A DNA stretch of 64,000 nt from a bacterium (GTDB taxonomy: Bacteria; Pseudomonadota; Alphaproteobacteria; Caulobacterales; Hyphomonadaceae). Location: contig WGML01000007.1 of NCBI GenBank assembly GCA_016125045.1, positions 310,001 through 374,000 of the forward strand. The letters run 5' to 3'. Within the stretch, counting starts at the first letter, position 1, and each line of letters starts with the position of its first letter. This document shows, in pieces, positions 1 through 7,789 of this stretch. Below the pieces are notes generated by a model that was given only the letters and a program-made list of their open reading frames with translations, ran no database searches and was not told the origin of the DNA. Position numbers and translations under genes: made by a program.

Positions 1-1227
1 GCGCTGGTCTTTGTCGAGGTTGTGCTGGGCTTCGACTTTCCGTTCGGGGCTGCGCTCGCTGTCGTTGCGGCGTCCGCCTGGCTCAACGTGATTCTGATGG
101 CGATTTACCCCGCGCAGCACCTGTCGCGGCCGGCGGAGACGGCTGGGCAGCTCGCCTTCGACGTGGTGCAGCTCGCGACCCTGATCGGCCTTACCGGGGG
201 GCTGCAGAACCCGTTCCTGCTGATGCTGCTCGCCCCGGTCACGGTGGGGGCCGCGCGGCTCTCGCCGCCCTATGCGATGCTGCTGTCGGGTCTCGCGATC
301 GCCTGCGCCGCGGCGATGCCCCTGTTCGCGCTTGACGTGCCCTGGCGCGAGGGCGAGCAGATCGAACTGCCGCAGATGTATCAGGCGGGCCAGTTCATCG
401 CGGTGGTGATCGGGCTCGCCTTTTTCGCCATTTCCGCCTCCCGGACCGGCCGGGACGAATCGAGGCTCGTTTCGGCCCTTGACGCGGTGGAGGCGGTGCT
501 CGCCCGCGAGCAGCGACTGTCCGCGCTCGGAGCGCTGGCGGCGGCGACGGCGCATGAACTGGGAACCCCGCTCGCGACGATCCATCTGGCGGCCAAGGAT
601 CTTGGCAAGTCCGTTCCAAAGGACCATCCAGCGCATGACGACATCGCGCTGATCATCGAGCAGAGCGAGCGGTGCCGGGCGATCCTGCGTCAGCTGTCAG
701 AGCGGCGGGAGGCGGCGGACGCCGCCTATGCACGGATGACGGTGAGCGCGCTGATCGAGGAAGCCTCCGAACCGCACCGGGACATGGGGCGGGAGCTTGT
801 GTTCACGAGTTCGCCCCTCTCGACGGCCACGGATCGCGACGAACGTGCGCCGATCATCGTGCGGCGGCCGGAAATCATTCACGCGCTTGGGGCGTTCGTC
901 GAGAATTCCACGAGTTTCGCCGCCTCGCGGGTGGAGGTCAGCGCGCGCTGGTCGGAGAGCGAGGTTCGCATCTATGTGAGCGATGACGGACCGGGGTTTG
1001 CGCCGTCCGTGCTTGCAAAACTCGGCGAGCCTTACTTTTCGGAACGCTCGATCGAACAGAGGGGCGGCGGCCTCGGTCTTGGGTTCTTTATTGCGGTCAC
1101 GCTGCTTGAGCGAACCGGAGCGCGGGTTTCGCCGTACAACAAGCCAGCGCCAGAACGCGGTGCGGTTGTGCGAATTTCGTGGCCTCGCCACATGGTGGAG
1201 GCGGGACCGGGTTGGTCCGGACACTGA
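1..1227 (+). CDS. regB: Redox sensor histidine kinase, RegB/PrrB/ActS type (5' end outside window)
   Basis: Membrane sensor kinase that phosphorylates a RegA-type regulator in response to redox state. The frame is open to base 1, and the first membrane segment visible lies within about 10 residues of the edge, so the true start is off the window. Several hydrophobic segments precede the cytoplasmic part. The quinone-site heptapeptide GGLQNPF is present, as is the H-box AHELGTPLATI with phosphoacceptor His at 553-555. The family's redox-active cysteine is in ERCRAIL (codon 673-675). The N-box (FVENSTSF), DDGPGF and RGGGLGLGFF complete the ATPase domain. The cognate regulator follows after about 150 bp. 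The family normally controls respiration, carbon and nitrogen metabolism by oxygen or redox state. Identity is secure; the symbol could equally be prrB or actS. Confidence 0.93.
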   Translation, partial: ALVFVEVVLGFDFPFGAALAVVAASAWLNVILMAIYPAQHLSRPAETAGQLAFDVVQLATLIGLTGGLQNPFLLMLLAPVTVGAARLSPPYAMLLSGLAIACAAAMPLFALDVPWREGEQIELPQMYQAGQFIAVVIGLAFFAISASRTGRDESRLVSALDAVEAVLAREQRLSALGALAAATAHELGTPLATIHLAAKDLGKSVPKDHPAHDDIALIIEQSERCRAILRQLSERREAADAAYARMTVSALIEEASEPHRDMGRELVFTSSPLSTATDRDERAPIIVRRPEIIHALGAFVENSTSFAASRVEVSARWSESEVRIYVSDDGPGFAPSVLAKLGEPYFSERSIEQRGGGLGLGFFIAVTLLERTGARVSPYNKPAPERGAVVRISWPRHMVEAGPGWSGH

Positions 1228-1375
1228 CGGGACAAACACAGGCTTTCGCATCGCATTGTGCTGGATATGGCGCTGCGGAGCGGGCTAAACTCCGCCCCGC
1301 AAGCGTTTTGGAATGACAACAACTCCGGGTTCAGGCGGTGCGCCGCGGACGGTCCGGGCAGGAGAGTTAGGTTTG

Positions 1376-1939
1376 GTGGAATCGGGACAGATCGATGCAC
1401 GTCTGGCGGAGGTGAAGGACAGGTCCCTTCTGGTGCTGGATGATGACGGCCCTTTCCGCACGCGGCTTTCGCGTGCGCTTGCAGCGGTTGGGTTTGATGT
1501 GTCCGCCGCGTCGTCCGTCGCGGAAGCCCGGGCGCTGCTGAAGCAGGCCCCGCCCGCGTTCGCGGTGGTCGATCTGCGGCTGGAAGATGGCTCGGGCCTT
1601 GAGGTCGTCGAGGCGCTGCATGAGGCGCGCGAAGACAGCCACGCCGTGATCCTCACCGGCTATGGAGCGATCGCGACCGCGGTCGCGGCGGTGAAGGCCG
1701 GGGCGGTCGACTATCTGCCGAAGCCCGCCGACCTTGAGGATGTGGTGAACGCGCTGCTGTCGAGCCGGGAAGACAAGCCGGAACCGCCGGAGAATCCCAT
1801 GTCCGCCGATCGCGTGCGGTGGGAGCACATCCAGCGCGTGTATGAGCTCTGCAACCACAACGTCTCGGAAACCGCACGGCGGCTGAACATGCACCGGCGG
1901 ACGCTCCAGCGCATCCTCGCCAAGCGGGCGCCGCGCTAG
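1376..1939 (+). CDS. regA: Redox response regulator RegA/PrrA/ActR
   Basis: Two-domain response regulator and partner of the upstream kinase. The N-terminal receiver has the acidic pair in VLDDDGPF, the phosphoacceptor Asp in VVDLRLEDGSG, the Thr in ILTGYGA and the Lys in YLPKPAD. After a proline-containing linker comes a Fis-type helix-turn-helix (NVSETARRLNMHRRTLQRIL), the hallmark of this family. An in-frame ATG at 1313 would add 21 residues, but the good Shine-Dalgarno (aggag, 1360-1364) lies just before TTG 1373 and GTG 1376. A start there gives about 187 residues, close to the usual family length of about 184. I therefore chose GTG 1376; TTG 1373 is equally possible. Confidence 0.93.
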   Translation: MESGQIDARLAEVKDRSLLVLDDDGPFRTRLSRALAAVGFDVSAASSVAEARALLKQAPPAFAVVDLRLEDGSGLEVVEALHEAREDSHAVILTGYGAIATAVAAVKAGAVDYLPKPADLEDVVNALLSSREDKPEPPENPMSADRVRWEHIQRVYELCNHNVSETARRLNMHRRTLQRILAKRAPR

Positions 1940-2067
1940 CCGTTCGGGATCTCGGGACCAGCAACAGGCGCGAGCGCGGGGGCGATTAAGGCTTGCGTCA
2001 AATTTCCCCCATAGTTTGCCGCGAAGCTCCACGCTGTCGCTTGTGAGTCTTTGAGGGAGAGGGCGGG

Positions 2068-2577
2068 ATGAAGAGCCGGTGGCCGGCAAGGCTCATGGCG
2101 CTGTCCATCGGGGCAGGCGCGCTCGCAGGCTCCGCGAGCGCCGAGGTGAAGGCGATCGGCCGCTATAATGACTGGCGCGTGTTCACCGAGACCGTGGACC
2201 GGGACCTGGTGTGCTACGCCGCCACGGAAGCCAACGACCTTGCTCCCAAGGCGACCCGGCATGGGGAGGTCAATTTCGTTGTGGCGACCTGGCGGTCCGG
2301 GTCCGCGTCCGATCAGCCGAGCCTCAAGGTCGGCTACACTCTGAGACCCGATCTTCCGCCGGTCGCGACGATCGGACGAGAGCGCTTTCAGATGTTTGCG
2401 GTGAAGAACGAGGCTTTCGTGGAGGATTCCTCCGACAAGGCGCTCGTCGCGGCGCTGAAAAAGGGGTCTGAACTCCGGGTCGAGGCCGCGGCGCCGACCG
2501 AACGGACGGCCTATTCGTTCTCGCTCAAGGGATCGTCGGACGCGATCGACAAGGCGCGAGCGTTGTGCCGCCGCTAA
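2068..2577 (+). CDS. IalB-family (invasion-associated locus B) secreted protein
   Basis: Periplasmic protein of 169 residues. An N-terminal signal peptide (Lys/Arg, hydrophobic core, cleavage near GSASAEV) is followed by a single compact domain. It opens with the family-typical pattern of a short strand, a W (NDWRVF) and a Cys (LVCYA), and closes with a second Cys near the C-terminus (ALCRR), consistent with one disulfide. IalB proteins are common in Alphaproteobacteria, usually in several copies; outside Bartonella, where they affect erythrocyte entry, their role is unknown. It is preceded by a long GC-balanced leader with gagggag at about 2051-2057. It is not clearly linked in operon to its neighbours. 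Confidence 0.8.
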   Translation: MKSRWPARLMALSIGAGALAGSASAEVKAIGRYNDWRVFTETVDRDLVCYAATEANDLAPKATRHGEVNFVVATWRSGSASDQPSLKVGYTLRPDLPPVATIGRERFQMFAVKNEAFVEDSSDKALVAALKKGSELRVEAAAPTERTAYSFSLKGSSDAIDKARALCRR

Positions 2578-2655
2578 GCCGAAGACGTTTCGGCGGGACT
2601 TGACCCAAGCCCGCTCGCGCCATTTCAGTCAGCCAGCATCGAAGGAGACGCCCGC

Positions 2656-3366
2656 ATGCCGCATCTTGCGCTTGTGCGCCACGGCCAGAGCGAATGGAAC
2701 CTGCAGGACCGTTTCACCGGCTGGTGGGATGTCGACCTCACCGCACAGGGCGAGATCGAGGCGCGCAACGCCGGCGTCTTGCTGAAAGAGACGGGCGCGG
2801 CCTTTGACTGCGCCTATGCAAGCGTGCTCAAGCGCGCGATCCGCACCCTCTGGCTCGCGCTCGAGGAGATGGATCGGGTGTGGCTCCCGGTCGTCAAGGA
2901 TTATCGGCTGAACGAGCGGCACTATGGCGGGTTGACGGGCCTCAACAAGACGCAGACCGCGGCGCGCCACGGCGATGAGCAGGTGAAGATCTGGCGCCGG
3001 TCGTTCGACATTCCGCCGCCTGATGCTGAACCCGGTTCCGAGTTCGATCTCTCCGGGGACCCGCGCTATGCGGGCCTTGCGATTCCGCGAACCGAAAGCC
3101 TCAAGACCACGCTCGACCGCGTGCTGCCCTACTGGGACGGTGAAATCGCTCCGCACCTGAAGGCGGGGAAGTCGGTGCTAGTCGCCGCCCACGGCAATTC
3201 GCTTCGCGCCATCGTGAAGCATCTGTTCGGGGTGTCGGACGCCGGGATCATGGACATCGAGGTGCCTACCGGCAATCCGCTGCTGATCGAGCTTGGGCTG
3301 TCCGGAGCGATACGATCCGCGAGATATCTCAACGAGGCGCGGGCGAAGCCCCTGCCGGTGGTGTGA
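2656..3366 (+). CDS. gpmA: 2,3-bisphosphoglycerate-dependent phosphoglycerate mutase
   Basis: Glycolytic and gluconeogenic enzyme interconverting 3- and 2-phosphoglycerate. The histidine phosphatase signature [10 protein letters not shown] sits at the N-terminus and contains the phosphorylated His. The substrate-binding stretches [25 protein letters not shown] and the second catalytic His in [11 protein letters not shown] are all intact. The protein has 236 residues, full length for the dPGM class. The start ATG has gaagga upstream. The stop overlaps the next gene by 4 bp (GTGA), so the two are probably translationally coupled. The glycolytic gap-pgk-fba block lies about 46 kb away in the same window. 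Confidence 0.96.
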   Translation: MPHLALVRHGQSEWNLQDRFTGWWDVDLTAQGEIEARNAGVLLKETGAAFDCAYASVLKRAIRTLWLALEEMDRVWLPVVKDYRLNERHYGGLTGLNKTQTAARHGDEQVKIWRRSFDIPPPDAEPGSEFDLSGDPRYAGLAIPRTESLKTTLDRVLPYWDGEIAPHLKAGKSVLVAAHGNSLRAIVKHLFGVSDAGIMDIEVPTGNPLLIELGLSGAIRSARYLNEARAKPLPVV

Positions 3367-3998
3367 GCACGTCCGCCGACCGCGATGTGGCGTTCATGCG
3401 TCGGGCGCTGGCGTGCGCGCAGGCGCAGCTCGGCCGCACCTCTCCCAATCCGAGCGTGGGCTGCGTCATCGTAGCCCGCGACCGGATCCTCGCGGAGGCC
3501 GCGACCGGGGGTGGCGGCCGGTCCCATGCGGAGGAGATCGCGCTTGGTCTTGCTGGCGACACGGCAAGGGATGCGGACGCCTACGTGACCCTTGAGCCCT
3601 GCGCGGCGCGAACATCGGGGGCGGCTTCCTGCGCCGACCGGCTGATCGCAAGCGGCGTGCGGCGTGTGGTGATCGCTTGCCCCGAACCCAATCCCGTCTC
3701 GCTCGGGGGTGCGGAGCGGCTGGCGGCGGCGGGTGTGTCGGTCGTTGCGGGCGTGCTGCGCGCGGAGGCCGAGGCGCTCAACATCGGCTTCTTCACGCGA
3801 CTTCGCACGGGACGTCCATGGCTCGCTGAATCAACCGAAGGCAACGGGTTCGACGCACGCTTCGACCGGTTGCCGGGGGAAAGCCATGAAGCCGCGCTCG
3901 ACCGCTTGGGGGCCGCCGGCTTGACGCGAGTTTATGTGATGACGGGTTCTGCGGAGGCGGCGCTGCTGCGCGCGCGCAATCTCCTGCCGCCGGCATAG
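3363..3998 (+). CDS. Truncated, divergent RibD-like deaminase
   Basis: Resembles RibD, the bifunctional riboflavin deaminase/reductase, but has 211 residues instead of about 360. The first ~140 residues are the cytidine-deaminase-fold domain. [14 protein letters not shown] (zinc ligand and catalytic Glu) and YVTLEPC are present. The usual SHHGRTPPC segment is replaced by [10 protein letters not shown], keeping only the two zinc cysteines. After the domain junction ([15 protein letters not shown]) only a short piece of reductase remains: [17 protein letters not shown] aligns by eye with the family GLTRVxVEGGxxxxxxLL. Most of the reductase has been deleted and the EGG motif lost. It starts with GTG overlapping the gpmA stop. 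It is probably not a working RibD: either a decaying paralogue or a repurposed deaminase. Confidence 0.75.
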   Translation: MSTSADRDVAFMRRALACAQAQLGRTSPNPSVGCVIVARDRILAEAATGGGGRSHAEEIALGLAGDTARDADAYVTLEPCAARTSGAASCADRLIASGVRRVVIACPEPNPVSLGGAERLAAAGVSVVAGVLRAEAEALNIGFFTRLRTGRPWLAESTEGNGFDARFDRLPGESHEAALDRLGAAGLTRVYVMTGSAEAALLRARNLLPPA

Positions 3999-4098
3999 GA
4001 CCTGAACCGCTGTCGTCGGATGAGTGGGGAAAGCCGGCGAGGCGGTCGGCCGGATCGGCGAAGGGTCAGCGAACCGCTCGCCCGCCTCGCCGAGGGGA

Positions 4099-4314
4099 TC
4101 AGCCGGGAATGATTTCGAGCGCGGTCGCCGCGACGCGGCCGGAGCGCTTGTCCGTTTCCAGCTCGAATTTCACGCGCTGGTTCTCCTCAAGGCCGCGGAG
4201 ACCGGCGCGCGTGACGGCGGAGATATGGACGAAAACGTCCTTGCCGCCCTCTTCGGGTTCGATGAATCCGAACCCCTTCTGCTCGTTGAACCACTTCACT
4301 TTGCCCGTAGCCAT
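4099..4314 (-). CDS. Cold-shock domain protein (CspA family)
   Basis: Single cold-shock (OB-fold) domain of 71 residues that binds single-stranded RNA or DNA. The RNP1-like motif KGFGFIEP and RNP2-like motif VFVHISAV are both intact, and the N-terminal VKWFNEQ is typical. It probably acts as an RNA chaperone during temperature shift or slow growth. The gene is isolated: the nearest upstream minus-strand gene is far away, so it is likely monocistronic with its own leader in the 4315-4600 interval. Such leaders are often thermoregulatory, but no specific structure is claimed here. Confidence 0.95.
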   Translation of the reverse strand: MATGKVKWFNEQKGFGFIEPEEGGKDVFVHISAVTRAGLRGLEENQRVKFELETDKRSGRVAATALEIIPG

Positions 4315-4631
4315 TGGGATCGTCTCTCAGTGTCGGCTCCGGACCGGGGGGACGGCCGGAGGTCGATGAGCGCGCTCGCTGCGCTCGAGCGGGACCGATT
4401 TTGGGGGCGCCGGCAACCAGATCCGGTGCTCAATCCGCGAGAAGGAGCAAGGAGAGTGACCGGACCTTCCAAGTTCGACGACCATGACTATTCCACAGAG
4501 GCGGACGAGAGGAAAGCGCGCGAAAGGATGCTGACACAGAGTTTAACTCTCACACATTTGAGTGATCGTCTGCGGAGCCTTCGCCGGCCCCGGGCGTTCT
4601 CCATCACGCCGAAAGACCCTATCTCTTGGCG

Positions 4632-5438
4632 ATGACCGAGCACATCCATCTTCATCACCGTAGCGTCGTCACGGTCGACGGCCTGGACGCCGAGACGTTT
4701 CTTCATGGCGTTCTCACCCAGTCGACGCTCGGAATGAACATCGGCGACCGGCGTTTCGGAGCGCTGCTGACGCCGCAGGGCAAGGTGGTGGCGGACCTCT
4801 TCATCGAGCGCAGCGCCGAGGGATTCCGGCTCGATGCGCCGGCGGATGCTGTGGATGCGGTGGTGCGCCGGCTCACGCTCTTCAAGCTGCGGGCGAGGGT
4901 CATGATCGCGGCGAGGCCTGAATTGGAGGTGGCGGCCTGTCCGGAACCGGGCGATTCGCTGCGCCGGACGGTCATCAAGGCGGGTGAGGGCGATCGGTCG
5001 ACCGAAGCGCTGGCCCGTTGGGACGCGGCCCGGATCGCGGCGTGCGCGCCGGAACAGGGCCGCGACTTCGCCGCCGAGGAGGTGTTCCCGGCCGATGTGA
5101 ACATGGACCTGCGCGGCGGCGTCGAATTCGCCAAAGGCTGTTTTGTCGGGCAGGAGGTCGTCTCCCGCATGAAGCGGCGCGGGATCGTCCGCAAGCGAAC
5201 GCTTGCGGCGCTCGGCTGCGGCGCGGCCGTCACGGCGGGTGCACCGGTGCTTGCCGGGTCGGCGGAAATCGGCGTCATCTCCTCTGCCGCAGAGGGAGCA
5301 GCGCTCGCGCGGATCCGCATCGACCGGCTCGTCGCCGCCGAGGCCGCGGGAGAGCCTGTCACCTGCGCGTCGCAGCAGATGAAATTTGAACGACCCCCTT
5401 GGCTCGCTGAAGCGTCGGCCTCATTGTCCCGCGGATGA
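4632..5438 (+). CDS. ygfZ: YgfZ/CAF17-like folate-binding Fe-S assembly protein
   Basis: GcvT-fold protein that helps assemble or repair iron-sulfur enzymes (MiaB-type and others) using folate. The diagnostic motif KGCFVGQEVVSRMKRRG is at about residues 173-189, with the conserved Cys. The N-terminus (VDGLDAETFLHGVLTQ) matches the family. A TTG two codons upstream (4626) is an alternative start, but ATG 4632 is preferred. The stop overlaps the start of tag by 4 bp (ATGA), indicating translational coupling. The length (268 residues) is normal for the bacterial proteins. Confidence 0.92.
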   Translation: MTEHIHLHHRSVVTVDGLDAETFLHGVLTQSTLGMNIGDRRFGALLTPQGKVVADLFIERSAEGFRLDAPADAVDAVVRRLTLFKLRARVMIAARPELEVAACPEPGDSLRRTVIKAGEGDRSTEALARWDAARIAACAPEQGRDFAAEEVFPADVNMDLRGGVEFAKGCFVGQEVVSRMKRRGIVRKRTLAALGCGAAVTAGAPVLAGSAEIGVISSAAEGAALARIRIDRLVAAEAAGEPVTCASQQMKFERPPWLAEASASLSRG

Positions 5439-6013
5439 GCGATGTCCCCTGCGGTTGGGCGCCCGTAGCCGACCCGATCTATCGGACCTATCACGACACC
5501 GAATGGGGCGTGCCGGAGCGCGATTCACGCGCGCTTTGGGAAAAGGTTCAACTCGACGGCTTCCAGGCGGGACTGTCGTGGATCACCATCCTGCGCAAGC
5601 GATCTTCGATGCGCGCGGAGTTCGACCGCTTCGATCCGGAAGCGATCGCACGGTGGACGCCTCACCGGGTCGAGCGCGCGCTCGCCAACCCCGGCGTGAT
5701 CCGCAGCCCGGCCAAGATCAACGCGATGATCGGCAATGCGCGCATCTATCTCGACATGCGCGACGCGGGCGTAAGCTACTCTGATTATCTCTGGGGCTTC
5801 GTTGACGGGCGGCCGATCGTGAACCGGCTGGATCATTGGAAAAACGTCGCCGCGAAGACGCCGCTTTCGGAACGGATCGCCAAGGACATGAAGGCGCGAG
5901 GGTTCAAATTCTGCGGCCCGACCATCGTGTATGCGGTGATGCAGGCGGTGGGAATCGTAAACGATCACGAAGTACGATGCCCGCGTCACGCCGAAGTTCA
6001 GGCGCTCGCCTGA
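5435..6013 (+). CDS. tag: DNA-3-methyladenine glycosylase I
   Basis: Base-excision repair enzyme removing 3-methyladenine from DNA. The family signature is clear. CGWAPVADPIYRTYHDTEWG carries the N-terminal zinc Cys and the His/Glu of the base pocket. LWEKVQLDGFQAGLSW and ILRKRSSMRAEF follow. The C-terminal half has KFCGPTIVYAVMQAVG and the closing His/Cys zinc ligands in NDHEVRCPRH. It has 192 residues, full length. It overlaps ygfZ by 4 bp; a small lipoprotein gene follows after about 20 bp and may share the transcript. Confidence 0.96.
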   Translation: MSDVPCGWAPVADPIYRTYHDTEWGVPERDSRALWEKVQLDGFQAGLSWITILRKRSSMRAEFDRFDPEAIARWTPHRVERALANPGVIRSPAKINAMIGNARIYLDMRDAGVSYSDYLWGFVDGRPIVNRLDHWKNVAAKTPLSERIAKDMKARGFKFCGPTIVYAVMQAVGIVNDHEVRCPRHAEVQALA

Positions 6014-6034
6014 CAGGTTGAAGGAGTGATGAGG

Positions 6035-6256
6035 ATGCCGCGCGGAATGAAACGGATAGCGGCGGCGCTGCTTCTGGGCCTGTGTTCGACGGTCGCGGGC
6101 GGCTGCATGTCTTTCGCCCAGGATGTCTACGACAGCGCCGCCCTCAAAGCCTGCCGCGACGAGACCTTCGGCGATGAGCGCCGCGCGTGCGAGAGACGGG
6201 TTCGCGAGAACAGCGACCAGAAACACCGGGAACGAAGAGACGAGTCGGGCACATAG
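6035..6256 (+). CDS. Small cysteine-containing lipoprotein, paralogue A
   Basis: Unrecognised protein of 73 residues. It has a basic N-terminus, a hydrophobic stretch and a lipobox-like AGGC, suggesting lipidation and export. The mature part is short, charged and has two cysteines about a dozen residues apart (ACRDETFGDERRACER). GTG 6026 and ATG 6029 lie too close to the Shine-Dalgarno aaggag (6021-6026); ATG 6035 has the correct spacing, so I chose it. Its cysteine pattern resembles the lipoprotein at 6917-7156 on the other side of the cupin gene, suggesting duplication. Function unknown. Confidence 0.6.
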   Translation: MPRGMKRIAAALLLGLCSTVAGGCMSFAQDVYDSAALKACRDETFGDERRACERRVRENSDQKHRERRDESGT

Positions 6257-6269
6257 CCGGAGAAGGTTC

Positions 6270-6833
6270 ATGGGCGAGCAGAAGTCGGCCGAGTTCCGGG
6301 AGGCGATGCGCCGGATCGTGACCGCCGTCGGGGCGGGCGGGAAGTCCGCCATCCTGATCGATGGTCCGCCATCGTCCGAGATCGGTTCGCCGGACATCGG
6401 CGGCCTGTTTGAGATCTGGCATGACCTTGCTACCGGCCCGCTCGATCCGGCGGGACGGGACGATCTTGGCGAGTCCCGTCCGGTGCTTGCGCCGGCGAGT
6501 GGCAAGGTGAAGGTGCGCTGGTTTGTCGTGACGCCGACGCCGGATGATGTCCCGGTCGAGGTGTTGAACGAGCAGACGCGCCAGCGATTCGCCGATTTCG
6601 ACGGCGATCATCATATCGTCGACCAGACCCGGCACCCGGCCATGCACACGACCCACTCGATCGATGTGATCTGTCTGCTGAAGGGGGAGGTCAGCCTCAT
6701 TCTGGATGACGGCGAGACGCAGATGAAGCCGGGTCAGGTGGTCATCCAGCGCGGCACGAATCACGCCTGGCGTGCGCATGGCGGGCCGGCGCTGCTCCTC
6801 GCCGTGCTGATCGATCGTCCGCTGAACGCGTGA
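6270..6833 (+). CDS. Cupin-domain protein
   Basis: About 187 residues. The C-terminal third is a small cupin: the stretch HSIDVICLLKGEVSLIL, then MKPGQVVIQRGTNHAW. Together these give the two cupin motifs with the usual glycine turns and a closing His; the second metal-ligand position is less obvious. The N-terminal half has no motif I recognise, but contains IWHDLATGPLDPAGRDDL. Proteins of this layout are often annotated as cupin-domain regulators or isomerases of unknown substrate. The start ATG has gagaagg just upstream. Flanked on both sides by related small lipoprotein genes. Confidence 0.75.
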   Translation: MGEQKSAEFREAMRRIVTAVGAGGKSAILIDGPPSSEIGSPDIGGLFEIWHDLATGPLDPAGRDDLGESRPVLAPASGKVKVRWFVVTPTPDDVPVEVLNEQTRQRFADFDGDHHIVDQTRHPAMHTTHSIDVICLLKGEVSLILDDGETQMKPGQVVIQRGTNHAWRAHGGPALLLAVLIDRPLNA

Positions 6834-6854
6834 TCGTCCGAGGGTTGAGGGTTT

Positions 6855-6872
6855 GCGGCGGAGCTCCGCCGC
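6855..6872. repeat. Perfect 18-bp palindrome after the cupin gene
   Basis: A perfect inverted repeat with no spacer (gcggcggagctccgccgc), 22 bp past the cupin stop and about 45 bp before the next small lipoprotein gene. No T-run follows, so it is not a classic intrinsic terminator. It could slow RNA polymerase, protect the mRNA end, or be a protein-binding site. Confidence 0.5.
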
Positions 6873-6916
6873 CTTAGGGTGAGGGCGGGCGGTCCTGCCT
6901 GCGTGGAGGTGTGCTG

Positions 6917-7156
6917 ATGTCGAGCAGATGGATGAGGCCCGCGGCGATGCTGGTCGGGCTCGCGGCGTCAGCGGGTGTGACGGGCTGTCTCGGAATTGGG
7001 ACCGACGCGGAATTGTCGCAGGAAGTCGCCTGCCGGGAGCATTTCAAGAATGATCCTGCCGGTCGCGCCTCGTGCAGCGCGGACCCCGCCAGCCGCCGGA
7101 CCACCGACGTCCGCCCCGAGGATCTGCCAATCCGAACCGACCAGCGCGGGCAGTAA
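6917..7156 (+). CDS. Small cysteine-containing lipoprotein, paralogue B
   Basis: 79-residue exported protein. The signal peptide ends in a good lipobox (VTGC), giving a lipidated Cys. The mature part carries CREHF and a second Cys 14 residues later (RASC), a pattern shared with the lipoprotein at 6035-6256. ggagg at 6905-6909 is spaced correctly for ATG 6917 rather than GTG 6911. The stop codon lies inside a perfect 19-bp tandem duplication. No known family recognised; probably an outer- or inner-membrane-anchored small protein. Confidence 0.6.
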   Translation: MSSRWMRPAAMLVGLAASAGVTGCLGIGTDAELSQEVACREHFKNDPAGRASCSADPASRRTTDVRPEDLPIRTDQRGQ

Positions 7157-7181
7157 CGGCCGGCGCGGGCAGTAACGGCCG
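7144..7181. repeat. Perfect 19-bp tandem duplication across a stop codon
   Basis: Two identical adjacent 19-bp units (7144-7162 and 7163-7181, each gcgcgggcagtaacggccg). The first contains the stop codon of the small lipoprotein, the second lies in the spacer. It looks like a recent slippage duplication; the coding sequence is unaffected because the first unit keeps the stop. Confidence 0.9.
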
Positions 7182-7215
7182 GCGGCCTCGTGACTTCGCC
7201 CCACGCAGCTCCGGC

Positions 7216-7719
7216 TCACCCCGCCCGGGACGTGCAGGCGATATCGGCGCTGGCCTCCATGCCGATGAGGCTCGTGATCCGCCAGCCCTCGGGGAAGCGC
7301 CGCAGCAGATAGACGCTCGCCCGGTCGCGCGGCGGCAGGGGCTCGCCAGATGTGGTGAGGCGGGTGAAGCGCATCTCTGCGATGGCTTGCCCATCGTTCA
7401 GACGGCATCCCTCAACGGAATGGATGTCCGAACGCACATAGCCCTGTGCCCGCAAGGCTTCAAACTGCTGCTCCAACGAGGCTGCCTGGGTCGCGACATC
7501 CGGCCCGAGCCGATAGAAATCGCGCGCGATTGTGGCCGCGTCATGCCGGTTCCAGGCTTCGGTATAGGCCCACATGAACGCCTCGACATCGGCGGCGGGC
7601 GACGAGGCCTCGGCTGGCGGCTGAGGCTGAGGGCCTGCTCCGGGCGAAGCACAGGCCGCGAACAGCGCCGCCGCCAGAGGGGCCGCGAACAGGAATCGGG
7701 AGTGGATCAAGCTGGTCAT
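7216..7719 (-). CDS. NTF2-like (SnoaL/DUF4440-type) lipoprotein
   Basis: About 167 residues. The start MTSLIHSRF is followed by a hydrophobic signal and a lipobox-like FAAC, then a Pro/Ala linker. From about residue 45 it has the NTF2-like pattern (VEAFMWAYTEAWNRHDAATIARDFY), continuing to strands with ASVYLLRRFPEGWRIT near the end. The catalytic use of the NTF2 fold varies, so only a small-molecule-binding or enzymatic lipoprotein can be proposed. The frame extends further upstream, but this start places the signal peptide at the N-terminus. It is divergent from the Kelch gene, sharing a 70-bp promoter region. Confidence 0.72.
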   Translation of the reverse strand: MTSLIHSRFLFAAPLAAALFAACASPGAGPQPQPPAEASSPAADVEAFMWAYTEAWNRHDAATIARDFYRLGPDVATQAASLEQQFEALRAQGYVRSDIHSVEGCRLNDGQAIAEMRFTRLTTSGEPLPPRDRASVYLLRRFPEGWRITSLIGMEASADIACTSRAG

Positions 7720-7789
7720 GCTGCGATAATGGCGCCGGACGACGCAGGATGCTACCGGCGGTATCGAGCTTGAGAGGAAGGGCCCGAAG

